Below are positions 35,251 to 49,100 of a stretch of DNA of 64,000 nt, in pieces (the first letter of the stretch is position 1; each line of letters opens with the position of its first letter). This DNA comes from Morinoia aosen. Lineage: Eukaryota > Arthropoda > Malacostraca > Amphipoda > Talitridae. Below the pieces are notes generated by a model. It did not search any database, was not told the DNA's origin, and saw nothing but the letters and a program-made list of their open reading frames with translations. The stretch spans positions 55,196,514 to 55,260,513 of the forward strand of contig CM059557.1 of the NCBI GenBank assembly GCA_030386875.1, in the 5' to 3' direction. Made by a program: the position numbers and the translations under genes.

Positions 35251-38200
35251 TATGAAGACCAAAACTTCAAGGTAGCCGTAATGTGGTTGTACCCGGAAAT
35301 CATCCAATCGTTACCAGTGTCCAATGGACAGCTATGAATTACAAAAAATGTGATGCCAACAGCAAATGACGGACCAAAGTTAATAGGTCGGAAGAGAACT
35401 AAATACCGTTTGAAAAATTTAATATACTGCGGAGACGAACTTCTCCCATTATACACGTACGTCTTCAAATCAAGTGAAGGTGAATTTCATGTTTCAAAAT
35501 AAGGAGAAGAAAACTCGTTAAAAATCCAATATTTCCACGTAAAAAAAGTAAAAATCTATTCTTAGAATACTACAACTGTTACAATTTAAAATACACATGA
35601 TGAAAACTATGGATGTAAGGTATACATGCAACAAGAAAAGTATTTTCACAGATGTATGACATTATTCTAGATATCAGGGCTCACTGCACTTTCTATTTAA
35701 TTAGAAAATTTTCACACAGAAAATTAGCTGACTTCAAGCGCATCAGAAAGGGGAAATAACGTAAAGTATTACGCAGAAATGAAACCGGCATGGTGATTAA
35801 AACTGGAGAAATATACAGTGGGACACATCCGGAAATAAAAATTAAGCTGAGAAGACGCGTCTTCGCGCAGTTCGCGGTGATGCAGTCAGGTGGCAGAACT
35901 CAATGGCAACGTGAACTGCCCTTGATTTGACCAATGACTTTCTTTTCCTGCACCCTCAGGGATAACTATAAAACTTCTGTTAATTATAAAATTTCGTCAA
36001 TGATGTTAAATACCACATTCATCACGGACATTATTTGACAGCTGATGTCAGGTTACAATAATGAGAGTTTGAACATTATTACTAAGTCAATTAAATCTTC
36101 CCTCACCAAATTCAGAATATTAAGGAGAAAAAACTGCATTCACTTAACATTAAAGACAGTAAATACGCTCAAGTAATCTAATACCAAGGCTCTCAACCAA
36201 TTGAACACAAAACGGCAGATACCCGGCAGTACCACAACTTAAAAGCAATAGACCAATCTGCCCTTTAGAATAACAGCAATAATGTTCCCCAGGAACAATG
36301 ATCATTAAGTAATTTCACCATTTGAGCTTCGCTCGAGGTCGAAAAGCCTCCGGTGCAGTTTCATCTCATTGAAGATGACGCACAAAATTTGAGTCAACAA
36401 AACTCTACATGCGACACTCGAGCAAAAGGCATCATCACAAAGCGGACGGCTATCTCGCAAGGAAATGAGAACTCAATGCAGTAGAGTAACGATAAATCAA
36501 GAACTCCCACATCTTGCTTTGTGGCTTCAGCAGCGATAGATTAGAGTGTCGCCCAAGCGCTTCTAAATTATGATAAACTACCGATTGTTCATTGTAATAC
36601 AGTGAAGAAATATGTAAATAAGAGTGAAAATGACATGCGTTAAGGATCACAGATGTAATAAAGCTGAAACAATTAATTAGGTATTAGAATGCATACAGAT
36701 AGTCACAGCCGTGTTCGTGCACAGAAATAATATAAATCACAGTTATTTCGCAGCTACAACACCAGAAATTAAATTAAGTAGAGCTAGCATTTGAGACCAC
36801 AGGGTCGACGCTGTGGGCTTATCGACATATAACGAACAGCAAACCAAAACAAAAGGCAAAGCAAAGCGCGCAGTTGTGGAATTGCTGGTAACTGCATCAG
36901 GTTCCTCGACAACACAACAGAATATTTCCAACAATGGTGAAAAAATTAAACGTACGCGAGTGACCTGCACGAATACATAACAAACGAACATTCGGGAAGT
37001 GACTTTCACGGTAGAACAGCCGCTGAAATTAAGACGAGTGAAAATAAATAGATCACCTTCACGACTGGTAACTGCTTTCAGTCAAAAACAAGAACAGCTG
37101 CTAGCGTTTCTATCATGGGATCAAATAATATTCTTGAAAATGCGCACGTCTTCAGAGGCGTTGGCATATGAGCAGAAACATTAGATGAAATGTGTCGACT
37201 GAGCTTCAGAGAGGCAACACGGCTGGGACTCGGGCGGCGGGAGACCACAAGCACCAGGTCTAAATAAGATCACATGACAATCGCCGCTTCGCACAAAAAA
37301 AAATGAAGATCGGAGAAAACCCGACTAAAGAATACTAGGCTTCACTTCTGAAGTAAGAAATAGGTGATTTAAGTTCCCTGTTTACCGAATAGGAAAATAG
37401 GCCACATTTAATTAAACGTAAAGCAAACAAGAAACATTCCGAGTTACGAGTTGAGTATTCAAGATGCCTCTCTGGTACGGCAAGTTTACTTTGGACTTTC
37501 TCTTACCATATCTGGTAAATACAAACAATAGCGTCACAAATGAATGAAAATGGTTGCCAGAATGTGATTAAAATGTCCGAAAACAATGCAGGAGATGATT
37601 GCATGAAAATAAATACGAAGCACAAAATATGAGATCAAAGTGCAGACAAAACAGTCTCTTGAATTCAAACAATGGAATGAAATTAACAAACGAGTTCCAC
37701 GAAAATCAAACGCTGGCAAGCAAAAGAAATCTCAAACCAGATAATACTATTACAGATAGTCGCCGACCAACGACTTCATTTGGCTATGACCAACAGGTCG
37801 TAAGGGGTTTGGACGCAAGTCGAGTTCGTACATGCAGTACTGCAAGTGTGTATACTGTACCTTTCTTGAAGTTCGTGTCAAAATTCAACCCTTTAAATTT
37901 TGCAATCTTTATACCTTTTTTCTGCATTATATTCTCAGCGTTTCATTTAGTTTATTAAAATTCGTGCAGATAGCAAGTCGGCGACTTCCTGTCCGTAATG
38001 GCAATTCCAACAGAGAAATTGCAACATTTGCTTATGTCACCGCCCACCCACAGTAATAAATAATGCCGAACCACATATCAAGTAAAAATGTTAACACAAA
38101 TAGTAGCAAGTTTAAACCGAACTAGCGTCGCATTCAGTAACAAATGTTCTAGGCGTAAGATGCTTTAAAATAAATGCTACTGGCATCATAGAACTCAGCT

Positions 38201-39736
38201 GTTACGCTAAGCTCGTCCATCTCCACGGCTACAGAGAGGGATCTTATAAACCTAAGTGCAAAACTACATGTCAAAAACCAAGCCTATTCTATCCGCCACG
38301 CAAAATAATAAATGGCCGTAGGAAAGCAAAACTCGTCTTTACTAATAGCTGACGCCGTTCGACACACCGGTCCCGCACGCGGGATGATATGTAGGGCCTT
38401 TACTGTCGGAAGTTCTCCAATTTGGTCAAATATTATTCAGAAAAGACCGCATTAGGATCATTTTAGCCAGAAAAAGGACCTGTCTGGACACTATTAAAGA
38501 GCCCACAGTGGGAGCACGGCCAGCACATAGAGCGTAGCTCAGGTGCTAAAAGTACTCAGCACTTTCCATTAAAAATAAGTTAGCTATTTGTAAGAAAACA
38601 GGTTTAATTTTCAATACCAAAATGAGTTAACCTAGCGAGAACCTAGTTAGATGAAAATTAACCACATGTCTGTCTACGTACAAAGAAACTCCACAATTGA
38701 CCGTAGCGAGACATGATTGAACTACTTCAACCCAGAAAAGTTTAAAAAACGATACTAAGAAATACTCGTGGTAAAGAACACAGTCTAAGACGTCAATCGC
38801 TGCTTTAATACAGCGAGAAAAGCAAGTAGAGAGAAATACTCAACGGCACAATCTTCCAAGGAAATGTTCTACTAATACAATTAATTTTGTTAGAGGCAGC
38901 CCTGAAGAACTGTAAGGTGAGGATACAGCAGCCACGTCACTGAACTGGACGTAGTCACCTATCCAAGTACAAATCCGACCCAACGCTACTTACCTTTAAC
39001 GACATCAGCTGAAAAGCAGCGCTTTCGCCCTATCATTTCCATCAGCAAGATGGAAAGTTGTCGACAGAAGATCAACGTAACCGACAGCTTTAATGTGAAT
39101 GACTGTCAAAACCGGCCTGCATATACTGGAACTAGGTACTTTCTTGTTCAGCAATCACTGTTCTGAAGCACAATCTTAATTACTGAGTTAATGTGGCAAG
39201 ATACAAGGACGGAAATTGAAGCAAGCACTTGCGCACTTGTGCCTCCACCATCCCAGGATTTTTAAATTTGTTGAAGCGCACCCAATAGATAAAGTTGCAG
39301 TCACTACACTGCGAAAGGTGGCATTTTTGACAACATAAGAAGCCACATCAAGATTTGAATCATTACTGAACTCTTGCCCCATATAATGTGACTCAAATAT
39401 TTGACGCACGTCTACCAACATCCTGGTCACTATGGTGTGAAGCATAAAAATATTACATGACTACTAGTTACGACATCACTAGCTAACTGCATGGCTAGGA
39501 CACTACACTCAGTGTGCGAAGGCAACACATGACAGAAAGGGGATACATTACAATGAGAACTAAAATAAAATAAACTCCGTTTCTCAAAAACTTGTGGCAC
39601 ATAAGTATCAGCTGGCAGTGTTCAAAACGCCTCGTCTTAAATTGAATGAAGATCCTTTCAGTCAAAAGCTCATTCTTGACCAACATACGCAAAGCATTTT
39701 ATACTAACATTCGACACGGATTCTCTCCTATGGAGC
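35251..39736. other. Region 3' of the UBE2Z-like gene
   Basis: The right part should contain the 3' untranslated region of the minus-strand UBE2Z-like gene, which stops at 39737. No canonical polyadenylation signal was identified in the first ~200 bases beyond the stop. No other gene recognised. Confidence 0.35.
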
Positions 39737-40138
39737 TTAATCCACCTCCAAGGAGACGGTACTGTCATCCACAGCAATAGCAGCATCCTCGTCTTCGTCT
39801 TCAGAGGGCACGTAGCTCTCCCCTTCACTCTCTTCCTCGTCAGAGACGCTCCACAAGTCAGACCCATCGTTGATGGTGTCAGGGGAATTGTCCGCAACTT
39901 TCATGGCAGGAACTGGAACTGGCAAGGATGTTGTCAATTCAGTCATTGAAGAAAAGTTTCCACCGGGCTTTGCGGCAGAGAACGTCTTTGGTCTGGCGCT
40001 AGTGATGGAAGCAGAACTTTCAACGACAGAGCAATGGCGTTCTTGCCATTCTTCCAAATCTTTCTTGAGCTCTATCAATTTACACTTGAGTTCTCCAAAT
40101 TTGGGCGTGAAGGCTCCTTTTATAGCTTGTAAGCTGAC
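39737..40138 (-). CDS. UBE2Z: UBE2Z-like, last coding exon
   Basis: Begins after an AG acceptor at 40139-40140 in phase 0 ([18 protein letters not shown]), continues with a charged helix ([10 protein letters not shown]), a Ser/Thr/Pro-rich linker, and an acidic end containing SDEEESEGE and PSEDEDED, then TAA at 39739-39737. The helical start corresponds in position to the C-terminal helices of UBE2Z; the long acidic tail is a departure from the human protein. Confidence 0.82.
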   Translation of the reverse strand, partial: VSLQAIKGAFTPKFGELKCKLIELKKDLEEWQERHCSVVESSASITSARPKTFSAAKPGGNFSSMTELTTSLPVPVPAMKVADNSPDTINDGSDLWSVSDEEESEGESYVPSEDEDEDAAIAVDDSTVSLEVD

Positions 40139-43100
40139 CTGATGATAGAAATAAACTCATTATAAAATCAAATCATAAAAGATATGCTATCGAAAAACAC
40201 ACAAAAACACGAGCAATTTTCACCTTTGCATTTTTCACTCCTCCTGACTGTAGTAAAATGAAACATTCTTCTAACAGTATGCAAAGCATTTAGTAAAAAA
40301 AAATCTCATTTCTTCGCCCAGGAACTGGCCCCACCGCGCCACTCCGTGAAGTCTTCTCTCATTTCATACACGAAGTGTCAGTCAGGCCTTGATACACAAG
40401 TCATACTATTGTAATCGATAATAATTAACAAATAACTGGTCTATTTTGCACTGACATGCATTAAATTCCCCTACTTCTGACAAATTAATTTTGAATTAAT
40501 TTAGTTTTGATGAATGATGTCTAATTAACTTATTTTCAAGTGATTAGCTTGAAATAAATCCATTTCCACACACACACACAAACAATCAATTAACCTATTT
40601 TTCAAGGAGGAGCATTCAATTACGCCATTTCTGAGCGGGCAGCATTCAATCGAGCTATTTTCGAGAAGCATTTAATTGAGCACCTTTCAATTTTTAATTT
40701 TTTTAATTTTCAATTTTTAATTTTTTGTTTATGATGAAGTTGTTTAGGAAAGCGAGAGGGTGCCCATGTATTCCATATTTCTGAAGTTTCAGCAGAATTC
40801 CGTATGTCCATGCAGTGTCATACGCTTTCTGTAGATCAAAGAAGACGGCAATAAGATGATTCCTTGAAGCAATACTCTATGCGGTGTGGGAGGACAGCGT
40901 CACCAAATGGTCGGTGGTACTTTGGTTCTTTCAGAAGCCAGAGTGGATATTTGCTATTTTCCTAATCGATTCCAAAAACCAGACTAGTCTCCTGTTGACA
41001 ATTTTTTTGAGTAGCTTACTTATCATGAGGTGAGGGTAATTGGGCGGTAACTCTTTGGAGATGTCGGATCTTTACCCGCTTTTAAAATTGCTATTACCAT
41101 CGTCAGCAACCAAGTTGTTGGAAATACTTGCTGGGATCATGTTTTGTTGAGAGAAAGTAGCGCAGGGAGGAAGGTTTCGTGGGCTTTTTAATTATGCTGT
41201 ACGAGATATCCTGGCCAGCGGCGCTATTGCTGGTTGCACGCAAAGCAGTTTTAAGGGAGACGTGCACCCAAAATCAAGAAAATGGCTGTAGTAATGTTTG
41301 TTGTATTGGATCTAGATCTATGAAAATTGGCATACATATGTACTTTTGAAAGTAAATAGGGGTCGTCGCTATAGCTTTTACCCACTTTCGACATAATTTT
41401 GGAGAAAATAGGAGAAAGGGTTGGGGAAAGTGGGTACTTTTCAAGAGACATCTTCTCAAAAAGTACTTATCGTAGAGCAATGATTTAGGTATCATTGGAT
41501 GCACAATAAGTTGATGCATGAAGAGTCGGAGAATTACGTTGATATTCACGATAAATTCTGAGTTACATAGGAAAAATTTTTGTAAAGAATTACAGGTTGG
41601 AAGATATTAGTTAATTTTTACAAAATAACTAATGTTCTTTCTACAGAATTTAGATCTATGAAAATTGACAAACATGTGTATTTTAGAAATAAATAGGGGT
41701 CGTGTCTATAACTTTTTCCCATTTCTGCCATAATTACGGAGATAATGGGTGAAAATGGTGCATGGTTATTTTGGAAATTTATTTTCTGCGAGTTTTTATC
41801 ATTGAGCAATTATTTAGAGATTAAATGTGCGAAAAGCTGATTTATCTACTGACAGAAGATTTTTTTGATTCGTAAAAATTTTTGGTTACATTAAAAAATC
41901 TATGGAAAAATGATGGCTTTCCCAAAAAAAATTTGAAATTTGACAATAACTGAACGATTGTCTCGTAATTCAACGTAATTCTCCTACTCTTTATACAGCA
42001 GCTTATTATGCATCCAATGACACTTAAATCATTGTTCTAAATAAGTACTTTTTGAGAAGACGTCTCTTGAAAAGTTTGCACTCAACACCCCCCAACCAAC
42101 CCCCCCCCCCCCCCCTTCCCCCAATCGTCTCTAAAATTATGTCGAAAGTAATAAAAAGTTGTAGAGACGACCCCTATTTATTTTCTAAATACATATGTAA
42201 GCCAATTTTCATAGATCTAAAATCCATAGATAGAACGATACAGCCATTTCATTGATTCCTCGATTTCAGGGTAAACGTCTCCCTGAAGGGGAATATCTCG
42301 AGATCTTGCCTTTTTTCGTCCGATTCGTTTGAAAATTGGCCAGTATATGTCTTTTGTGAAAGTAAACCTTTTTTACTCCTGTAATTTTTCCGATTTAGGC
42401 CTTATTTTTTTTTTTTGACGAAAAATGTGTTTTTTGGTATATTTTTATTGATATTTCAGATTGCTACTCCTCCTTCAGTTTTGATGCCAGAACAAAAACA
42501 AAGACAGTTTTAGAATCCTTGGAACATTCCTAACAAACTAAAATTCAACTTTTCTTCAAATTCAAATTTATTCTATTTTTTCCAAAATTTTTTGAAATTT
42601 CAAAAATCAGCGACAATTTTTTGGGTTTAGAGCTATATATTTCTTCAAAAAATTCGAATTTGAAAAGAAGCCGAATTTTAGTTTGTTAGAAATGTTCCAA
42701 GGATTCTAAAACTGTCTTTGGATTTATTCTAGCATCAAAACTCGAGGAGAAGTAGCGTTTTGAATAGTAAAAAAGGGAAATTTTTCACTACATCCCAAAA
42801 ACGAACTGTGTCTATTGAATTTGAATATAACGAAAATGTTTTGTACATGAATGCAGTTTCCATGATCTATTTCGATGTACGAACAATGAGCAGCATTTTT
42901 CTTGTGAATTTCAAGTAAAGATCTAAAAAATATCGTACTCATGAGTTAATAAAAATAATACATTTTATTTCAGTAATCACCATGATCAGACTTTATCAAT
43001 TTTTTCCGTCCGATTTGTTTGAAAATTGGCCAGTAAATGTATTTTGTGAACTGAAACCTTTTTTACTCGTGTCCCTTTTTCGATTTATGCCTTAGTTTTT

Positions 43101-46100
43101 ATTTTTTTTGACGAAAAAGAGTATTTCGGTATATTTTTATGGATATTTCAAAACGAGACTCGTCATCGAGTTTCGATGCTAGAACAAAACCAAAACCAGT
43201 TTTAGAATCCTTGAAACATTTCTAACAAACTCAAATTGCCTTTTTTTCCAATTTGAAAAGTTTCAAAATTTTGTCGATTTTTTCCAAATTTCTAAACCCA
43301 AAATTTTGTTGGGGGTTCAGAGCTATTTATGTTTTCAAAGAATTCGAATTTGGAAAAAAGCCGAATTTGAATTTGTTAGAAATGTTTCAAGGATTCTAAA
43401 ACTGTCTTTGGATTTGTTCTAGCATCAAAACTCGAGGACGAGTTCCGTTTAGAATGTAAAATAGTCAACTTTTCACTAGAGCTCAAAAACAAACTGTCTA
43501 TTGAATTTGAATATAATTAAAATTTGTGTACATGAATGCAGTTTCCATGTTCTATTTCGATGTACGAACAATGAGCAGCATTTTCCTTGTGAATTTCAAG
43601 TAAACATATAAGAAATATCGTACTAATGATAATAATAATAAACTCAGTTAACGACAACTTCGGTCAAGGACTATTTAGTTGTCGCTTTGGTAGTTTACCA
43701 AAGTAATCTCCGTCTTGATGCAATTATGATTTCAAAGCAATATTATTAAGAGTAATCTTAGCCCGTACGTTCAATTTCATCCACCGAGGACTTCACGGAA
43801 CCAACCACGCCGAGGCAAACCTGATAGAGCGAGACACAAAAATTTGGTGCATATCAATATTCTTCCCGTACTTGACGATGCATGGGGGTTTTCCAGAGTT
43901 TTAATTTCATTGATAGTAGCTAGAACCCCCGGGTGGGGTTCCAACTACCCGCCCTCACTATGGCCGAGCGCTGACCCATGCTGGAACCCCCTCTCAACAG
44001 AGAGTTGAGGATATAAGCACGGAGCGCTCGGCCATTTGCTTATCAAAATTCCAAGGTAGTGTCCGTCACACCTCCACTTGTCCACTTTCACCTTCACAGA
44101 TTTCCGAACACATTGATTTCCTTGATGAACTCCAGCACTCTACGGATGGGTCCTCCGTCCCGCAACACGTTCCCCGTATTAACATTCTTACCGGTTCCCG
44201 GCTTAAGTATTCGGTCTCTTGTTAGCTTCAGCGCGGTACATTCTTCCATGATATGTTTTACAGTTATGACCTCTGTTCCACACCATCCGCAAATGGGTCT
44301 CTGTCCGAGAGCCTGCGGGTCCAAGAGATAACTGTGAGTTAGGGTTGTATGGTTCAGTCGCAACCTATTTATGACCACCTCTTCCTGTCGGTTCAACTTC
44401 AAGTCGGCTCTCTTCCACTTTCCGGGGCTGGGTTTTATTGCTCGCAAGTCTCCTCGTTCCTGTTGCCATTCCACGTTCCAAATCTCGTATGTTCTTCTTC
44501 TAATTACCGGGAGCCAGTCGCTGTAGGGAATCAGCAGAAATTCAGCAGGTCTGGTTGCTGCCGCCTTTGCCGCCTGGTCCGCGCGCTCATTTTCAACTAT
44601 GCCAACGTGGGCTGGAACCCAGCTAATTGTTATGTTCTTTCCATCCGAAATAATCTGGTGCATCTCAAGCGTTAATTTTTTCAAAAGTTCATTATTTTCA
44701 GTGTAGCTATCGATCAATTGTATCGAGCTCATTGAATCGCTGCATATTACGAAGTTCTGGGCTGGCGTTTCCTTGATGATATTTAAGGCAAGCTTGATAG
44801 CGTGCAGTTCGGCTGTCATAACACTTGCCACGTCTGGGAGAGAGGCGCTTCTGATGATATCGCCCATCACGGCCGCTGCACCTACTCCCGTCGGTGACTT
44901 TGATCCATCTGTGTAGATGATTTTATGCTTTTGGTATCTCCTCATGTTATCTCTGTGTATGTGCCGTACGATAGATGCGTCTATTTCTTCTTTCATCATT
45001 TTAGTCATGTGCTGTTCCACTTCTGGTCTCCTCAAGACCCACGAAAATGATGCAGGTGTAAGGCTCGGCTGGACGGGCTGGGTTGGAATGTTATACTGAG
45101 TTAAGGCCTGACGTATTCTCTGGATAACCGGTTCTGAGGTGCACTTGCGGCTGGTAAAAAACATTTCAAGTTTAGTATTATTGACACAACAATATGCTGG
45201 ATTTAGGAAATGACATTTAAGCTTAAAGAAATATCGGAGTAGCAAGTCTTTCCTTCGTAGCTCTAGTTTTGGTTCGTTGCAAATGATGTGGAGGTTCGCT
45301 ATTGGTGTCGTCTTGAAAGCGCCCGTACTAATGCGCATTGCCTCGTTTACGACAGCATCAATCTCCCTCAGCGCCGCTGCACTGGCAGAACCGTACACTA
45401 TACTTCCGTAATCAATCTTTGACCGGATCAGGGATCTGTATAATTTCATTAGAATATCCTGATCTGCACCCCAAGTATATGCAGACACAGATCTCATCAG
45501 GTTCAAGTCATTTCGGCATTTTTCTTTTGTCTTATGGATATGGGTAATCCAATTGAGTTTTCTGTCCCAGTGGAGACCAAGGAACTTTGTGCTTTCGACG
45601 GTTGGTATTGTTTTTCCTTCTAGTTGCAGGGTTGGAACAAGTGTTGGTTCTCTCCCTTTATAAAAATTCATTGCGGTCGTCTTGGTTGAGGAGAATTTAA
45701 ATCCGTTTTGCATTGCCCAATGGGTGATTTTGTCTATTGTTATCTGTAACTCTGCTTGTACTTTGGTCTTGTCGTAATCTGCAAATGCTATGAGGAGATC
45801 GTCCACGAACAGAGAGCTGAACACTTCTGATGGGATTTCACTTGCCAATGAGTTTATTTTTACTGCGAAAAGTGTGACACTTAAGCCCGTGCCACACCTT
45901 GCATTATGTCAATGCAACTTGTAACTGTGTTGGTGTCACAGAACAACCGCTGCGGCCTAACCAGCTTTTGGATGAGAGCGTGACAACGCGCGGTAGTCAG
46001 TGGCATGGAAGCTGTGAGAGGAGGAGGACGTCAGACGACAATGTGCTCGGCAAAGCAGCTGCGCTCGGATTACCGCGGAACGCGCAAGCGAGACCACAGT

Positions 46101-49100
46101 GAGCGCTTGAGCGAGACAACCGTGCTCAATGCCTGCTTGGCTTGCACTGGCTCTGCTGTGCGCCGTCGTCCTGCTACATGAATCAAGCTGCCTAGACTTT
46201 TGCTCCTGATGCAGCCGAGCAGCTGAGAGAGCTCTGGGCAACTCGTCGGTGCGGCATGGAGCACTCGAAGTTGCAAGGTGTGGCGGTGCCTTTAAAGTGC
46301 TTTCCTGAGGCGTTCCTGTGGCTAGATCTTCAGCTTGAGACATTTCTTCCCCAAGTTTTACTTTAAACGTTCGATCTTTGAGGAATTCCTCAACGAATTT
46401 TGGCAATCTTCCCCTTAGACCAGCTGTCGCCAAATCTCTCAAAATTCCGTAGCGCCACGTCATGTCGTAAGCCTTTTCCAAATCAAAAAACACTGCCATG
46501 ACAAATTTATTATTGGCCAGCGACTGTCTAATGTACGTATCAAACCGTACAAGATGATCTACGGTTGCTCGATGTCGTCTGAAGCCACACTGCACACTGG
46601 AGAGGAGTTTATTGTTTTCGAGGTATTCCATTAACCTTCTGTTGATCATCTTTTCGTATGTTTTGCATACACAACTCGTCAATGAGATTGGTCTATAGTT
46701 ACTAGGGTTTGTGTGATCTTTGCCGGGTTTTGGGACAGGGATTACAATAGCCTGTTTCTATGGTTGACAGACGAATTCGGAACTCCATAGTTTGTTGTAT
46801 ACTTTCAGCAGATATTGGAGAGCATTAGTCGGTAGATTCTTGATCATAAGATTACTGATATTGTCCGGTCCAGGTGTCGTGATTTTGTTACTCTTGATGG
46901 CAGATGATAGTTCACACATGGTGAAAGGAGCATTGTATGGTTCTCTGTTGTTGCTTGTGAAGTCCATTGGGGATTGTTCAATAAGTTGCTTGTATTATAG
47001 GAATTGACTCGAGTAGTTTCTATCGCTGGATGTGGTCCTGAATGTCTCGGCTAGTTTCTCAACGATGGTCTTCAGCGTTGAGTATTGGACTCCATTCTCG
47101 CTTAGCATTTTTATTTGTCTCTTCACTCTTCCTCTGATTCTATTTATTTTCTCCCACACGCAGCTGCTAGGCGTGTTGGTGCTGAGAGTTGTGACGTACT
47201 CTCGCCAACTGCTCTGTTTTGCTTCCCTGAAGGTTCTCGTTGCCACTGCCCGTGCTCTCTTCCACTTGACCTTATCTTCCATCAGTCCTGTCCTCTTATA
47301 TATCCTGTAACACCTTTCTCTTTCCCGCCAAGCTGCTTTGCAGTCTGCAGTCCACCACGGCTTTGCATAACACCGTCTCCTCTTGTATTTAGGTACCCAC
47401 CTCTCAGCAGCGCAACCAAACTTTGTGTAAAGATCGACCACTGCCGCGTCTGGATCCTCCGGTATTTCAAGTTCGTGGGCATTTCTCCATATTTCGTCTT
47501 CACGATATTGCTTCCGATTGCCCTTCCTGAAATTCCATCCTTCCGGCTCAACACGTCCGTCAGCTTGTCGCACTGATAAGGTCAACACTATAGGGAAATG
47601 GTCGCTGCTAAGCACTGAAGAGAGGGCGGTAAATTTTACATCCGGTGTTACATCAGGGGTGGTCAAGGTCAGGTCAATCACCGATCCTGAGATATGGGTG
47701 GCTGAGTCATCATTGATAATATTAACGATGCCTTGTTTAAGGAAATCTTGCATCAATCGTCCTCTTCGATCTATGGTACTATTTCCGCAGTCACTGTGAT
47801 GGGCGTTGAAATCTCCCATCAGGATAACGGGTTTTGGCATTCCTTTGATTGCGTCAAAAAGCTCTTCGATGTTTATATTTGTCCTTAGTGGTAGGTAAAT
47901 AGATGCTACTGTAATGACTTTATAGTTATTTAGGCACACCCATGCACCAATAATTTGAGTAGGTGAATTGATTTCAATTTCTTGAGTTGGTATCGACGAG
48001 TGTACATACAGAGCCACCCCTCCATGGAACCTGTGGTTGTAATGGCCCTGCTTGCACCGACCATTATATCCCTGTATAGGTGACACAAAATCATTCCCAT
48101 GGAAGGTCTCCTGGACTGCTATCACTGCAGGTTTGTGTGTATCAACCAGGTTGATGAGGTCTTCTTTTGATGTCGCCATTCCCTGCAGGTTCCACTGGAT
48201 GAACTTGACTTCTTCCACCGCCATTACCTCCACTTGCGTATGTTGCTTTCCTTGGAATGTTGACCAGGCTTCCTTCCATCCTCTCGTCCTCTAGGAGATC
48301 TCCGCCTGTAGCTCTCTCCCGAATTTCCACGCGGCCGCTGTCCTTTATTTACTCTTACTTTTGGGCGAGTAGACTTCCGTAGCTCCTCTTCGTAGTTACT
48401 TCTGTCCTCCTCCTCCACTCTTCCCTTTGCCTCTCGCGTGTATTCATCAAATATCTTCTTCGTTTCTCTCACTCTTGACTCTCTTTCTTTTTCGCGGGCA
48501 GATGTCTCAAGGCTTAGGCTAACTTTCGTGGTGTAAAGTCTTCCTGTATTGGGACTTTCACAAACCACTTCCGTTTCTCTCTGAGTTTCGTCTCCGGTCA
48601 CTGACCACCTTCTGCTCCGGCCACCGTTTCCTTCACTGACCATTCCTGTTGTCGTCTTCTTCTTGCTTTGCTGCGGTTCCGCTGCCGGTTCTAGGTCATC
48701 TGCACGATTTCTTTTCTTACTTGTTATTAGTTCTATTTTATCATGGTTGACAGGTGTCATTACTGCCTTGCTGTAATTCATTGAAAAGTTGGGGTGCCGG
48801 TAACTGAACAATACTCTGGCTTGCCCCTTGGATACACGCTCTCTGCTTTGAATCACCAGAATTTCCTCCTCCATTACTCGCATCCGACAATTCCTCGCTC
48901 CAGTTACATGGCCCTCACCGCAGTGGTAACACTTACTTTCTTCCGTTGTACACTCGTCCATTTCATGGCCAGCCAAGCTACACTTGGGGCAGATTTGTTC
49001 CCCTTGGCAGTACTTCACTCCATGGCCATACTCCTGACATCTTTTGCATAACATAGGTCTCGGCTTTACTTCATAAACTTGTGATCTTGCTTGTTCTCCA

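Noticed and set aside
45957-46682. RT frame read as ending naturally at 45957
   Set aside because: Similarity stops exactly at the MITE border (46295) and resumes at 45880 in the same frame; the tail between is insert sequence.
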